Shown here one piece after another: positions 33,114 through 41,417 of a DNA stretch of 64,000 nt. The position numbers were made by a program, and so were the translations under genes. Numbering within the stretch: position 1 is the stretch's first letter; each line of letters starts with the position of its first letter. Source of the stretch: Alcanivorax sp. (GTDB lineage Bacteria > Pseudomonadota > Gammaproteobacteria > Pseudomonadales > Alcanivoracaceae). Where the stretch lies: the NCBI RefSeq assembly GCF_002726155.1, contig NZ_PBSH01000010.1, forward strand, positions 1-64,000, given 5' to 3'. The notes under the pieces are model-generated. The model made no database searches. It saw nothing but the letters and a program-made list of their open reading frames with translations, and had not been told where the DNA came from.

Positions 33114-34336
33114 CACCCTGCCACCTCCCACTGCGGGAACGGATCGTCCAGCTGCTCCCACAGCGCCTTGCCCTGAAGCATTTCCGCTTCCGTCAGCAAG
33201 CAGGCGTCCAGTGCCTTGCGGGTTTCCTCCGGCTGCAGGTTATGGCCGATAAACACCAATTCCTGGCGCATGTCGCCAAAAGGTTCTTGCCATTTCTCCA
33301 TGATCAGCGCGCGGTATTCTTCATCGCTGGGCCAGTGTTGCTCCGGCACGGTTTTCCAGAACATGCCGGCCGGGCCATGGTGAACAATGTCACCGGCCTG
33401 GCTCCAGCTACCCGCAAAATGCGGTCGGCTAGCCAGCCAGAAAAAGCCCTTGGAGCGCAGCAATATTCCCAGCGGCCAGGGCTGCTGCAGGAAGCTCCAG
33501 AACCGCTGCGGATGGAACGGCCGACGCGCCTCATAGGTGAAACTGCTAATGCCGTACTCCTCGGTTTCAGGCAAATGCTCGCCACGCATTTCCTTTAACC
33601 ACCCCGGCGCCTGCTGGGCTTTTTCAAAATCAAAGCGCCCTGTATTGAGCACCGCTTCCAGCGGCACCATGCCATGGCGAATGGGCAAAATCCGGGCATC
33701 CGGGTTCAACAACCGCAAGGTTGCCTGCAAAACTTCCAGTTCCTTTTCTGTGACCAAATCCGTCTTGCTGATCAACAACACATCGCAGAATTCCACTTGC
33801 TCCACCAACAGGTCCACCACATTACGATGATCTTCATCACCAAGGTTTTCCTGCTCCTGCTGAAGCGTGCGGGTGCTACGATAATCCCGCAGGAAATTAA
33901 CCGCATCGACCACCGTAACCATGGTGTCCAACCGGGCAACGGAGGACAGCCCTTCCCCGTTTTCATCTTCAAACGTAAAGGTCTCTGCCACCGGCAAGGG
34001 TTCAGAAATTCCGGTGGACTCAATCACCAGATAGTCGAAAGAGCCTTCCCGAGCCAGGCGGTTCACTTCCACTAACAAGTCCTCGCGCAATGTGCAGCAG
34101 ATGCAGCCATTGCTCATTTCCACCAGTTTCTCTTCCGAGCGGTTCAGTGAAACGTTCTGATTAACCAGTGCGGCATCAATGTTAATTTCGCTCATGTCGT
34201 TGACGATAACGGCAACGCGCAGGCCGCTTCGATTGTTGAGAATATGGTTGAGGACAGTGGTCTTCCCCGCGCCGAGAAACCCTGACAACACGGTAACCGG
34301 AAGCTGGCGAATGGGGCTGGCTTGCTGACTTGTCAT
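33113..34336 (-). CDS. COG0523 zinc-metallochaperone GTPase (CobW/ZigA/YeiR-like)
   Basis: 407 residues from ATG 34336, 4 bp after the dksA2 stop; the open frame to 34384 lies inside dksA2. G1 is GFLGAGKTT, the CxCC metal motif [10 protein letters not shown], and the guanine motif SKTD. The CobW C-terminal domain begins near [15 protein letters not shown]. Such GTPases deliver zinc to client proteins when zinc is scarce and are typically Zur-controlled, as the context implies here. Confidence 0.92.
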   Translation of the reverse strand: MTSQQASPIRQLPVTVLSGFLGAGKTTVLNHILNNRSGLRVAVIVNDMSEINIDAALVNQNVSLNRSEEKLVEMSNGCICCTLREDLLVEVNRLAREGSFDYLVIESTGISEPLPVAETFTFEDENGEGLSSVARLDTMVTVVDAVNFLRDYRSTRTLQQEQENLGDEDHRNVVDLLVEQVEFCDVLLISKTDLVTEKELEVLQATLRLLNPDARILPIRHGMVPLEAVLNTGRFDFEKAQQAPGWLKEMRGEHLPETEEYGISSFTYEARRPFHPQRFWSFLQQPWPLGILLRSKGFFWLASRPHFAGSWSQAGDIVHHGPAGMFWKTVPEQHWPSDEEYRALIMEKWQEPFGDMRQELVFIGHNLQPEETRKALDACLLTEAEMLQGKALWEQLDDPFPQWEVAG

Positions 34337-34340
34337 GTTT

Positions 34341-34763
34341 CTATCCAGTTCGTTGATGAGCATAGTGGCGTTCATTCTGTTCAAGGCGCGCCTTCACCTC
34401 GGCACAATATTCTGTAGTAGGACGGGCCAGCAGCCGCGGCAAGCCAATGGGTTCACCGCTGATTTTGCAGTAACCGTAATCCCCGCTTTCCAGCCGCCTC
34501 AGGGCAGCACGAATTTTCCCCAGCAAGGCTTGCTCGCGCGCCATAAAACGTAGCTGATGGCGGCAGCTCTCCTCCTCGACAGCGGCGTCCAATGGGTCAG
34601 CCTGGGCCGGTGTCTGCAGATTATTTCTGGCGCTGCCGATGTGTTGTTCGCAATCGTGAGCCAGGACAGCAAGGCGTTTGCGGAAAAACGCCCGCTGGCT
34701 GGCGTTCATGTATTGCGACGGCTTCATCGCCAACAGCGTTTTCTCACTGATGATACGAGGCAT
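34341..34763 (-). CDS. dksA2: Zinc-independent DksA paralogue (DksA2-like)
   Basis: A 140-residue transcription factor that binds in the RNA polymerase secondary channel with ppGpp. A coiled-coil N-domain is followed by a degenerate zinc finger [12 protein letters not shown] ... TTEYCAEV. Only two of the four Cys of canonical DksA remain (the others are Ser and Val). This is the hallmark of paralogues that work without zinc, as in P. aeruginosa DksA2. It is the first gene of the leftward operon, 18 bp from the Zur box. Confidence 0.9.
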   Translation of the reverse strand: MPRIISEKTLLAMKPSQYMNASQRAFFRKRLAVLAHDCEQHIGSARNNLQTPAQADPLDAAVEEESCRHQLRFMAREQALLGKIRAALRRLESGDYGYCKISGEPIGLPRLLARPTTEYCAEVKARLEQNERHYAHQRTG

Positions 34764-34780
34764 GATGCCCTCCTTGTTTT

Positions 34781-34798
34781 GTTATGTTATAACATTAC
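34781..34798. promoter_or_regulatory. Zur-like box between divergent zinc-starvation operons
   Basis: The core ATGTTATAACAT is a perfect palindrome (34784-34795), extended by GT...AC flanks with one mismatched pair on each side. It resembles the gammaproteobacterial Zur consensus (GTTATA..TATAAC type). It lies 18 bp upstream of dksA2 and 35 bp upstream of the rightward operon, so one site could control both. Confidence 0.75.
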
Positions 34799-34832
34799 CC
34801 ATCCCATCAACAACCTTTGCGGAGAAGTACCC

Positions 34833-35057
34833 ATGCACTTTCCCCTGCCCGACTCCTATACCGAGTGGCGACACTGCATCACCGAGATATGCGGGATTCC
34901 TCTTGGTGAGACCTTTATCCGCGAAAGACTGACCGCCCTGGACAACGACAATGACCACATGACCCGCAAGTTCATCGAGCTTTACGGCCGCAAACACTGG
35001 AAAAAAACAAAGGAGTGGTTTAACCGGGCACTGGATGAGCAAGGAGATAAAGGATGA
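34833..35057 (+). CDS. Small uncharacterised protein, first gene of rightward zinc operon
   Basis: A 74-residue soluble protein from ATG 34833, with GGAGAAG upstream. It contains one Cys pair separated by 5 residues (HCITEICG) and a basic C-terminal helix (GRKHWKKTKEWFNRAL). I do not recognise the family. Its stop overlaps the carbonic anhydrase start (ATGA), and it is placed right behind the Zur box, so it is probably a zinc-starvation protein. Longer upstream frames cross the Zur box. Confidence 0.75.
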   Translation: MHFPLPDSYTEWRHCITEICGIPLGETFIRERLTALDNDNDHMTRKFIELYGRKHWKKTKEWFNRALDEQGDKG

Positions 35058-35614
35058 TCCGAAGAAACCCTAATGGTGACCTGCCGGCCATCCATTCGGA
35101 CGCCTTTGTCGACCCTACCGCCATCATCTGCGGCAAAGTCATCGTTGACCGCCATGTCTTTATCGGCCCCTATGCCGTCATTCGAGCCGACGAGACAGAT
35201 GATCATGGCAATCTTCACCCCATCCAGATTGGCGAAGGCACCAACATTCAGGATGGTGTGGTTATGCACTCCAAGGACGGAGGGCCTATCTCCATAGGAA
35301 AACACACCTCTATTGCCCATCGCGCCATTGTGCACGGCCCTTGCCAGGTCGGAGACAGGGTTTTCGTGGGATTCAACAGTGTACTGTTCAACTGCACCAT
35401 CGGTGATGGTTGCGCCATTCGACACAATGCAGTTATCGACGGGATGACGCTGCCCGCGAACTTCTATATCCCGTCCACCAGCCGCATTGGCCCTGACACA
35501 GACATCAGCCTCATTCCCCGGGTCAGCCAGGACATCACCGCGTTTTCAGAAAGCGTGTCCGACACCAATCAACAACTCGTTCAGGGCTATAAAAGGATTC
35601 AGAATGAACTATGA
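35054..35614 (+). CDS. Gamma-class carbonic anhydrase-like hexapeptide-repeat protein
   Basis: A 186-residue left-handed beta-helix protein with hexapeptide turns throughout (IICGKVIVDRHVFIGPYAVIR; VFVGFNSVLFNCTIGDGCAI). Metal-binding His are in VVMHSKDGG and IAHRAIVHGP, the Cam/CamH pattern. Gamma-class enzymes can use iron or cobalt, so in a Zur regulon it would replace zinc-dependent beta-carbonic anhydrase. It overlaps both neighbouring genes and is translationally coupled. Confidence 0.88.
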   Translation: MIRRNPNGDLPAIHSDAFVDPTAIICGKVIVDRHVFIGPYAVIRADETDDHGNLHPIQIGEGTNIQDGVVMHSKDGGPISIGKHTSIAHRAIVHGPCQVGDRVFVGFNSVLFNCTIGDGCAIRHNAVIDGMTLPANFYIPSTSRIGPDTDISLIPRVSQDITAFSESVSDTNQQLVQGYKRIQNEL

Positions 35615-36959
35615 AGATAGCCCAAGCCTGTTAATTAAAGGGGCGACGGTCCTGTTACCTGGTGGCCCTGAAGAAACGGATGTGGCATGTCGCGACGGGC
35701 GTATTGTTGCCATTGGCGACCCCTTCAAGGCCGACACCACCCTCCACGCCCGTGGCTTGCATCTCCTGCCCGGCGCCGTGGATTCCCAGGTCCACTTCCG
35801 CGAGCCCGGCATGACTCACAAGGAAACGCTGGAGGCGGGCACTCGCGGGGCAGTGCTCGGCGGCATCACCAGTGTTTTCGAAATGCCGAACACGCAGCCC
35901 TTGACGCTCCGTGCCGAGGACCTGCAGACCAAGATCGCTATTGCCGAACGGGATGCCTGGTGTAATTACGCGTTCTATATCGGCGGATCCGCCGCCAATG
36001 CCGAGCAACTGGCAGAGCTGGAATGCTTGCCCGCCTGTAGTGGTGTAAAAATCTTCATGGGCAGTTCATTCGGCGATTTGCTCGCCGACAGCGACAACGT
36101 GTTGCGTAACATACTCCGTCATGGCCGCCGGCGGGTGGCCATTCATGCTGAAGATGAAGCCCGCCTGCGGGCCCGTCGTCACCTTGCCGAAACCGCCGCC
36201 AATCCCATTGCCCACCCTGTCTGGCGAGATGAGGACAGCGCCCTGTTAGCCACCAGGCGCATTGTGGCACTGGCAGCGGAAGCGGGTCGCCCGTTGCATG
36301 TACTGCATATCTCTACCGCCGAAGAAATGGCATTTCTGCAGCAGCATAAATCCCGGGTTTCGGTAGAGGTGTTACCCCAGCATCTCACCCTATCGGCACC
36401 GGAATGCTACGAACGATTGGGCACGCTGGCACAGATGAACCCTCCGATTCGAGACCAGCGCCACCAGGATGCGCTCTGGAAGGCCGTGAGAAACGGTATC
36501 GTGGATGTGATCGGCAGTGACCACGCCCCGCATACCCGGGAAGAGAAACAGCGATCGTATCCGGATTCCCCCAGCGGCATGACCGGCACCCAGACGCTGT
36601 TGCCCTTGATGCTCAATCACGTTAATCAGGGGCGACTCAGCCTGTCTCGGTTAGTGGACATGGTGTGCGCAGGGCCCGCCCGACTGTTCGGCATGGCGGG
36701 CAAGGGCCGCATTGCTGTGGGCTACGATGCAGACCTGACGCTGGTGGACATGCAACGTAAACAAACGGTGGATGACCGCAAACTGGCATCGCCTTCAGGC
36801 TGGAGCGCCTACGACGGCATGATGCTGCAGGGCTGGCCTTCGGCAACCATCATTGGCGGCCAGATTGTCATGACCGATGAGGAAGCCATCGGCATGCCCA
36901 GCGGAAAACCGATCAACTTTCTCTCAAGCACTCAGCCTGCGGAACCGAACAGTGTCTGA
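35604..36959 (+). CDS. Dihydroorotase paralogue (PyrC2-like amidohydrolase)
   Basis: A 451-residue amidohydrolase from ATG 35604, overlapping the previous gene by 11 bp. The metal site reads DSQVHFREPG, with Gln where many dihydroorotases have the first His of HxH. Other sites are present: HAEDEARL, LHVLHISTAEE and the catalytic DxAPH as IGSDHAPHTREEK. PyrC-type paralogues occur in Zur regulons as backups for the zinc-dependent housekeeping dihydroorotase of pyrimidine synthesis. Whether this copy is active cannot be read from sequence. Confidence 0.88.
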   Translation: MNYEDSPSLLIKGATVLLPGGPEETDVACRDGRIVAIGDPFKADTTLHARGLHLLPGAVDSQVHFREPGMTHKETLEAGTRGAVLGGITSVFEMPNTQPLTLRAEDLQTKIAIAERDAWCNYAFYIGGSAANAEQLAELECLPACSGVKIFMGSSFGDLLADSDNVLRNILRHGRRRVAIHAEDEARLRARRHLAETAANPIAHPVWRDEDSALLATRRIVALAAEAGRPLHVLHISTAEEMAFLQQHKSRVSVEVLPQHLTLSAPECYERLGTLAQMNPPIRDQRHQDALWKAVRNGIVDVIGSDHAPHTREEKQRSYPDSPSGMTGTQTLLPLMLNHVNQGRLSLSRLVDMVCAGPARLFGMAGKGRIAVGYDADLTLVDMQRKQTVDDRKLASPSGWSAYDGMMLQGWPSATIIGGQIVMTDEEAIGMPSGKPINFLSSTQPAEPNSV

Positions 36960-36983
36960 GGCAAAGAGAGCAAAAAGAGCCAC

Positions 36984-37613
36984 TCACGGAGATTCAGCCA
37001 ACAGCTCATCAAAGTGACGAATGACCCGGTCGGCAAGGTGGCCATGGGTATTGAGACCATCCGTGTCGAGATAAACTCCGACCATGCCCGCATTGCGCGC
37101 TGCCATCAGGTCATACTTAAAATCCCCCACGTAGGCAATGCTTGCCGGGGCCATACCCCATTCCCTGGCAATCGCCAGCAGACCATCCGGAGCGGGCTTT
37201 GGCGGGGCATCTTCCCGTGCCAGCACTCGCTGCACAGGAATACTCAACCGGGATACGGTGAGCTCGGCAATAACACGGGCATTACGGGTAAGAATAGCCG
37301 CAGGAATGCCCATCACCGACAGTTTTTCAAGGCAGGATTGTGCGCCCGGTATCCAGGTGGCCCGTTCCGCCCCGGCGCGCTCATACTCCAGTACCACGGC
37401 GTGGGCCGCCGCCTGTTCACTGGCCGGCAAGGTATCGATAAATTCCAGCACCCCCACATCCGGTGGGCAATTCAGACGCGCACGGATGGCCGCAAAATCC
37501 AGGCGGGAATCCACCAGGGTGCCATCCAGATCAAAAATAACGCCACTAAACGTGGACCGGGCATTCGCTGCGGACAAGGTCATCGCAGCCACTCGCCAGC
37601 CGGTTGCAACCAT
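36984..37613 (-). CDS. HAD-family phosphatase (Gph/PGP-like)
   Basis: A 209-residue hydrolase with HAD motif I DLDGTLVDS, motif II AILTRNARV, motif III Lys in PPKPAPDGLL and motif IV YVGDFKYDLMAA. It is a small-molecule phosphatase of the phosphoglycolate/5'-nucleotidase type. The start is uncertain: ATG 37613 gives the longest form and ATG 37583 begins closer to the conserved core. It is convergent with the dihydroorotase and 7 bp after the next gene's stop. Confidence 0.85.
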   Translation of the reverse strand: MVATGWRVAAMTLSAANARSTFSGVIFDLDGTLVDSRLDFAAIRARLNCPPDVGVLEFIDTLPASEQAAAHAVVLEYERAGAERATWIPGAQSCLEKLSVMGIPAAILTRNARVIAELTVSRLSIPVQRVLAREDAPPKPAPDGLLAIAREWGMAPASIAYVGDFKYDLMAARNAGMVGVYLDTDGLNTHGHLADRVIRHFDELLAESP

Positions 37614-37620
37614 GACGACA

Positions 37621-38619
37621 CTATTGGCACGGCCAATCCTCCATCAGTGATTCACCGCCCGAGGCCATGGCGGTAATCTGTAGCTCGCTGTCCAGTTCAT
37701 ACTGCAAACCTTTCTCGCCGGGGACCTGCCAGTACACCGCCTTTACCGGCAATGAGCCGGGGCCAGCCTCCAGGGTCTCGTCCAGCGCGCCCTGATACAT
37801 TTCATATAAAGCCGGTGAGTCGCCCAGCGCCACACCGGTGTCAGTGCGAATGTGTGACGGAGGGTTAACGTCCAGCCGGGTAATACGGCTGTTCCTGAAC
37901 TGAGCAGATAGCCCGGGTGGCCACATAGCGCTGCGCACACGGCCACAGGCACTTTGTCCCGAGACAATATCCAACGGCACCTTGGTGGTCGCCTGCACAC
38001 TGGACAGGGTATCGCCGATACAAACGTGGCCATAGCAACCCGGAGACAACCGATGCAGCGGCTCTTCACTGTCCAGCGTCAGTGTCACCGTCAGCTCCAC
38101 TGTCTCGGAATCCGCCCCGCGTTCGGGCCCGCTCATTCGGGCGCGGTAGCGGCTGGCCAGGTCCGGCGCCACATCTGAGCCGGCTGCCGGGTAGGAAAAG
38201 CCCCCGCGAAAGGTGACGCAGAGCGTATTGGCATCGGCATGCTGCTCTGCCAACAATGCCCGGGACGCAGGGGTTGTACTGACACAAAGCACCGGCTCCA
38301 CTGAACGCCCCCAGGTATCCGGGTAGCCACGGTCGTCACAATAATCATGGGAGAAATCAAGCATGCAGCGGTGGGGAACGGTCTTGTGAGTAAACACGAT
38401 GAGATCAATCGTATTCCCTGCCTGCGTCAACAGGGCTTCACTAACGTCCTCCCCCATGTAAACAAAATGGTCCATTTCCCAACCCACATCCGTGCGCAAA
38501 TCCAGACGCAAATCGGCAGGAAGGGGGGCCGCAACCAACGGATTCGCTGACACCATCATCCCCAGCCCCACCAGGAATCCCCACTGGCACCGTCGCGCCT
38601 GCTGCGTCCATCGCTTCAT
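37621..38619 (-). CDS. Secreted protein of unknown function
   Basis: 332 residues from ATG 38619, with GGGGGAAAG upstream; the frame extends to 38787 without a site. A signal peptide (WGFLVGLGMMVSANPLVAA) is followed by a mature protein with many Cys (HRCMLDFSHDYCDD, VLCVST, PGCYGHVCIG) that could form disulfides. I do not recognise a family. It is transcribed with the HAD gene. Confidence 0.7.
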   Translation of the reverse strand: MKRWTQQARRCQWGFLVGLGMMVSANPLVAAPLPADLRLDLRTDVGWEMDHFVYMGEDVSEALLTQAGNTIDLIVFTHKTVPHRCMLDFSHDYCDDRGYPDTWGRSVEPVLCVSTTPASRALLAEQHADANTLCVTFRGGFSYPAAGSDVAPDLASRYRARMSGPERGADSETVELTVTLTLDSEEPLHRLSPGCYGHVCIGDTLSSVQATTKVPLDIVSGQSACGRVRSAMWPPGLSAQFRNSRITRLDVNPPSHIRTDTGVALGDSPALYEMYQGALDETLEAGPGSLPVKAVYWQVPGEKGLQYELDSELQITAMASGGESLMEDWPCQ

Positions 38620-38808
38620 GCTTTCCCCCGCTGCTCCCAATGCCGGAAGCCCGCTCCCTGTCGTTGCTTCAAGGAAAGCAAATTCAGGCAAGCGACGCCA
38701 GCCCCTCCCGTCAGCCACAGGTCGGAGTAACGCAATGTGACCTCCCCCCATACACACCCGCTCTATTCTGGGTAATACTGAAAGCACTTTTTTCAGGGAG
38801 TGATGCTT

Positions 38809-39321
38809 ATGAAACGCCTAACAAAAGTACTGGCGGGCGCCGCCATTCTCACTGTGGCCCCGTTGGCCAATGCGGGCTTCTATGTTGGTGCAGGGATTTA
38901 TAATTCCGGCACAGACGAAGAAATCGACAACATCAAGTTTGATGACGACGATACCTCCGGTGGCCTGTTTCTGGGCTGGCGCCCCATCGAATTGGTGGGC
39001 GCGGAAGTGGGTTATTACGACTTCGGTGAGCTGGAAGGCGACAACGGCACCAAGATTGAAGGTGGCGCAGTCACCTTTGCCGGCCTGCTCAGCCTGGAGC
39101 TTGGCCCCGTAGGCCTCTACGGCAAAGGCGGCGTGGCCAATACGGATTTCGACGTAAAACACCCGTCTTTCAAGGATGATGAGTCCTCCACCGATGCCTT
39201 TGGCGGGGTGGGCGCCACCATTGATTTGATGGACAAGCTGTATGTGTATGGCGAGTTCATGCACTTCGACAATGATGCCGGCATCGACATGTTCGGCGCT
39301 GGGCTGCGCTTTCAGTTCTGA
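38809..39321 (+). CDS. Outer-membrane beta-barrel protein (8-strand, OmpA-like/YfaZ-like)
   Basis: A 170-residue protein with a signal peptide (LAGAAILTVAPLANA) and alternating polar/hydrophobic strands (GFYVGAGIYN; GGLFLGWRPIELVGAEVGYYDF; GLYGKGGVANT). It ends in an aromatic residue (MFGAGLRFQF), the BAM recognition signal. Upstream GTG and ATG codons (38800, 38803) exist; ATG 38809 has the best spacing from AGGGAG. Function beyond a porin-like or structural role is unknown. Confidence 0.82.
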   Translation: MKRLTKVLAGAAILTVAPLANAGFYVGAGIYNSGTDEEIDNIKFDDDDTSGGLFLGWRPIELVGAEVGYYDFGELEGDNGTKIEGGAVTFAGLLSLELGPVGLYGKGGVANTDFDVKHPSFKDDESSTDAFGGVGATIDLMDKLYVYGEFMHFDNDAGIDMFGAGLRFQF

Positions 39322-39336
39322 TTCTTTTTTTCCGGT

Positions 39337-39373
39337 AAAAAAGGCCACTCGGTTCACCGTGTGGCCTTTTTTT
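39337..39373. terminator. Bidirectional terminator
   Basis: AAAAAAGGCCAC and GTGGCCTTTTTTT form a 12-bp stem with A and T runs. It ends both the barrel gene and the convergent lipase foldase gene. Confidence 0.93.
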
Positions 39374-39400
39374 GATAACAACCGCGCCATAATCCCTGGT

Positions 39401-40420
39401 CTAGCGGGCCTGAATTCTATCCAGTGCCACAACCCGACTTAATTCCTGGTCACTGAACATTTGCTGCTGCAACCGTGCCAGTGCTGTTTCCTGATCCAGG
39501 TGCGATAACCCACTGTCGATAATTGCCTGGCGCTGTTCACGGTAGTCCTGATAGCGTGCCTCCCATTGCGCCCGCTGCTGATCCAGCGCTTCCAGCCGTT
39601 CTGCGCCAGCCGCGCCGACCTGCTGCTCTCGCAAGCGGCGAATTTCTGCCTCACTGGCCCCCTGCTCCCGCAACGCCTGGGTACGCGCCGACAGCTGCGC
39701 CGGACCACGAGTTTCCTCCAGCATGATCTGCATGGCAGCCGGCAGCGATTGTGTCAGCCCCTGGAGCTGCTGTTGTCGCTGGGTGTCGTTGAGAGAAGGG
39801 TTATCGAGGATCTCCTGACGATCCGCCATATAACGGTCGTAAGCGATATCCATGCCGTAGAACGCCTCCGCCGCTTGCTGGCCCAGGTAAGCGACTTGCA
39901 GATCGTGACGCTGTTTGACCGCAGTGCGGATGCTGGCAGGCGAACCATCATGGGGAGGCAATGCCGCCATCGCCTGCCCCAGTGCCATGTATTGCTGGAA
40001 AAACTGCCAAGCCTCGTTCGCGGCCTCAGCCGGAAGAGACGCTTGCAGATAACTTGCCAGGCGCGCCTGACAATCTTCCAGGGACTCTTCCCCCTGGGCA
40101 GACAGGAAATAATCGAACACCCGACGCAGGTCCGGCGTTACCACTAGCTCACCGTCCGCCGTGGTTTGCAACTGGCCGTCGACCTCGGTGCCACGCAGCG
40201 ATGCCGGCACCGCTGCCAGTGTTTCCGCACGACTCAATGCGGCCTGCAAGCTATTGGCAGCAGGTTCATCACCTGAAGTATGCGCCCCGGGAAACAAGGT
40301 AACGTTCTGCACGCCACTACTGCTGCCCGGAGCCGTGGAAACCGGCGACCAGAATAGTCCGGCAAACGCCACGGCCAATACAACCCCAAGCAGGACAAGC
40401 GCCCACTGAATACGTGACAT
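39401..40420 (-). CDS. lifO: Lipase-specific foldase (lipase secretion chaperone, LifO)
   Basis: A 339-residue steric chaperone anchored in the inner membrane by an N-terminal helix (WALVLLGVVLAVAFAGLF). The folding motif RRVFDYFLSAQGE (family RxxFDY(F/C)LSA) lies about 120 residues in, followed by an extended helical domain rich in Gln and Ala. It folds a secreted family I.1/I.2 lipase in the periplasm before type II export. The likely client is the lipase at 41418. The two genes are on opposite strands with a TetR gene between them, instead of the usual lipase-foldase operon. Confidence 0.93.
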   Translation of the reverse strand: MSRIQWALVLLGVVLAVAFAGLFWSPVSTAPGSSSGVQNVTLFPGAHTSGDEPAANSLQAALSRAETLAAVPASLRGTEVDGQLQTTADGELVVTPDLRRVFDYFLSAQGEESLEDCQARLASYLQASLPAEAANEAWQFFQQYMALGQAMAALPPHDGSPASIRTAVKQRHDLQVAYLGQQAAEAFYGMDIAYDRYMADRQEILDNPSLNDTQRQQQLQGLTQSLPAAMQIMLEETRGPAQLSARTQALREQGASEAEIRRLREQQVGAAGAERLEALDQQRAQWEARYQDYREQRQAIIDSGLSHLDQETALARLQQQMFSDQELSRVVALDRIQAR

Positions 40421-40469
40421 GATTTTCTCCTTTTTATTTCATGCCGTGACAACGTCACTGATGGGCAGC

Positions 40470-41147
40470 TTAACCCTCCAGCGCCATAAGCCGACTAAAG
40501 AACGGAGAGGCCAGCATGGCCTCCCAATCTTCACGCTGCCCCAGCATGCTCACACACAGGCGGGCCATAACGGTGATATAGCGGGGCATGTCCGTATGTT
40601 CTGCTTCCGCACAGAACTGGTACCCCAGATGCTCGATGCCCTGCACCAGGGTTTTTAACGCCAGGCTATCCGGTGGCGTACGGCCATGGGCCTGCATGGC
40701 TTCGTGGAGAATCATGACAATGCGCTCGTTATGCGCATCACGGTAACGCGATACCGGCGAGGACACATCATGCAACTCCCGAAAGCGGGCAATCATCAAT
40801 GGCCCCAGTGAGCGCCCCCAGTTCAAATATCCACTCAGCGCCACCGGCAGATAATCATAGAAGGCGCTCTGAGGCTGGGCGAACACTTTCAAAAACAAGC
40901 CTTCCACTTCTGTATTGCAGCTTTGCACAATCTCATCAATCACCTCAGGCGCAGAGGCGAAATACTTATAGAAGGTCGGCCGGGAAATACCCGCCACCTT
41001 GAGTATTCGTTGCACGGTGGTGCCATGCATACCCTGTTCGCCATAGACCGTACGCCCCGCCGCCAGAATCCGCGCACGTGTTGCTTCAGCCTTGCTGTTG
41101 CCCGCTACGCTCCCCCGACGCTGCGCCGCTCTCTCACTCATCACCAA
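40470..41147 (-). CDS. TetR-family regulator
   Basis: A 225-residue repressor. The N-terminal helix-turn-helix is TRARILAAGRTVYGEQGMHGTTVQRILKVAGISRPTFYKYF. The C-terminal half is a ligand-binding helical domain. It starts at 41147 or 41141. It lies between the foldase and lipase genes, and its upstream region has repeated TTAACAC palindromes, so it probably regulates the lipase, the foldase and itself. Confidence 0.9.
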   Translation of the reverse strand: MVMSERAAQRRGSVAGNSKAEATRARILAAGRTVYGEQGMHGTTVQRILKVAGISRPTFYKYFASAPEVIDEIVQSCNTEVEGLFLKVFAQPQSAFYDYLPVALSGYLNWGRSLGPLMIARFRELHDVSSPVSRYRDAHNERIVMILHEAMQAHGRTPPDSLALKTLVQGIEHLGYQFCAEAEHTDMPRYITVMARLCVSMLGQREDWEAMLASPFFSRLMALEG

Positions 41148-41156
41148 TCGCCTTTA

Positions 41157-41172
41157 TTAACACCAGCGTTAC
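41157..41172. promoter_or_regulatory. TetR-type operator near the regulator start
   Basis: TTAACACCAGCGTTAC, an imperfect copy of the palindrome at 41298-41313, 10 bp upstream of the tetR-like gene. It is a likely autoregulation site. Confidence 0.6.
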
Positions 41173-41297
41173 CTTACAGATATTTCGCGATATAACCATA
41201 AACTCAATGCAAACCGCTGTTTTTAAAGAAAATAATCAACAATAAAAGACCGTGCACAGTTAACACTGGAAAGACATCGTCTTATAACATATCAATA

Positions 41298-41313
41298 TTA
41301 ACACCAGTGTTAA
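41298..41313. promoter_or_regulatory. TetR-type operator upstream of lipase
   Basis: Perfect palindrome TTAACACCAGTGTTAA, 105 bp before the lipase start. A further half site GTTAACACTGG is near 41259. The three sites span the whole divergent intergenic region. Confidence 0.7.
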
Positions 41314-41417
41314 CTTTTAATTTCATCTACCTTAAGGTATTCACACCCCTGACCAGGGAACGCTCGGCGCAGAAACGGCAGTACCGCCGATAACAATAAC
41401 GAGCCAGGTAAAACACA

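Noticed and set aside
35604..36959. Loss of a metal ligand in the dihydroorotase (Gln instead of His in DSQVHFREPG)
   Set aside because: As I recall, the xxQVHFREPG form is common across one dihydroorotase class, so it is not evidence of inactivation. The remaining catalytic motifs are intact.
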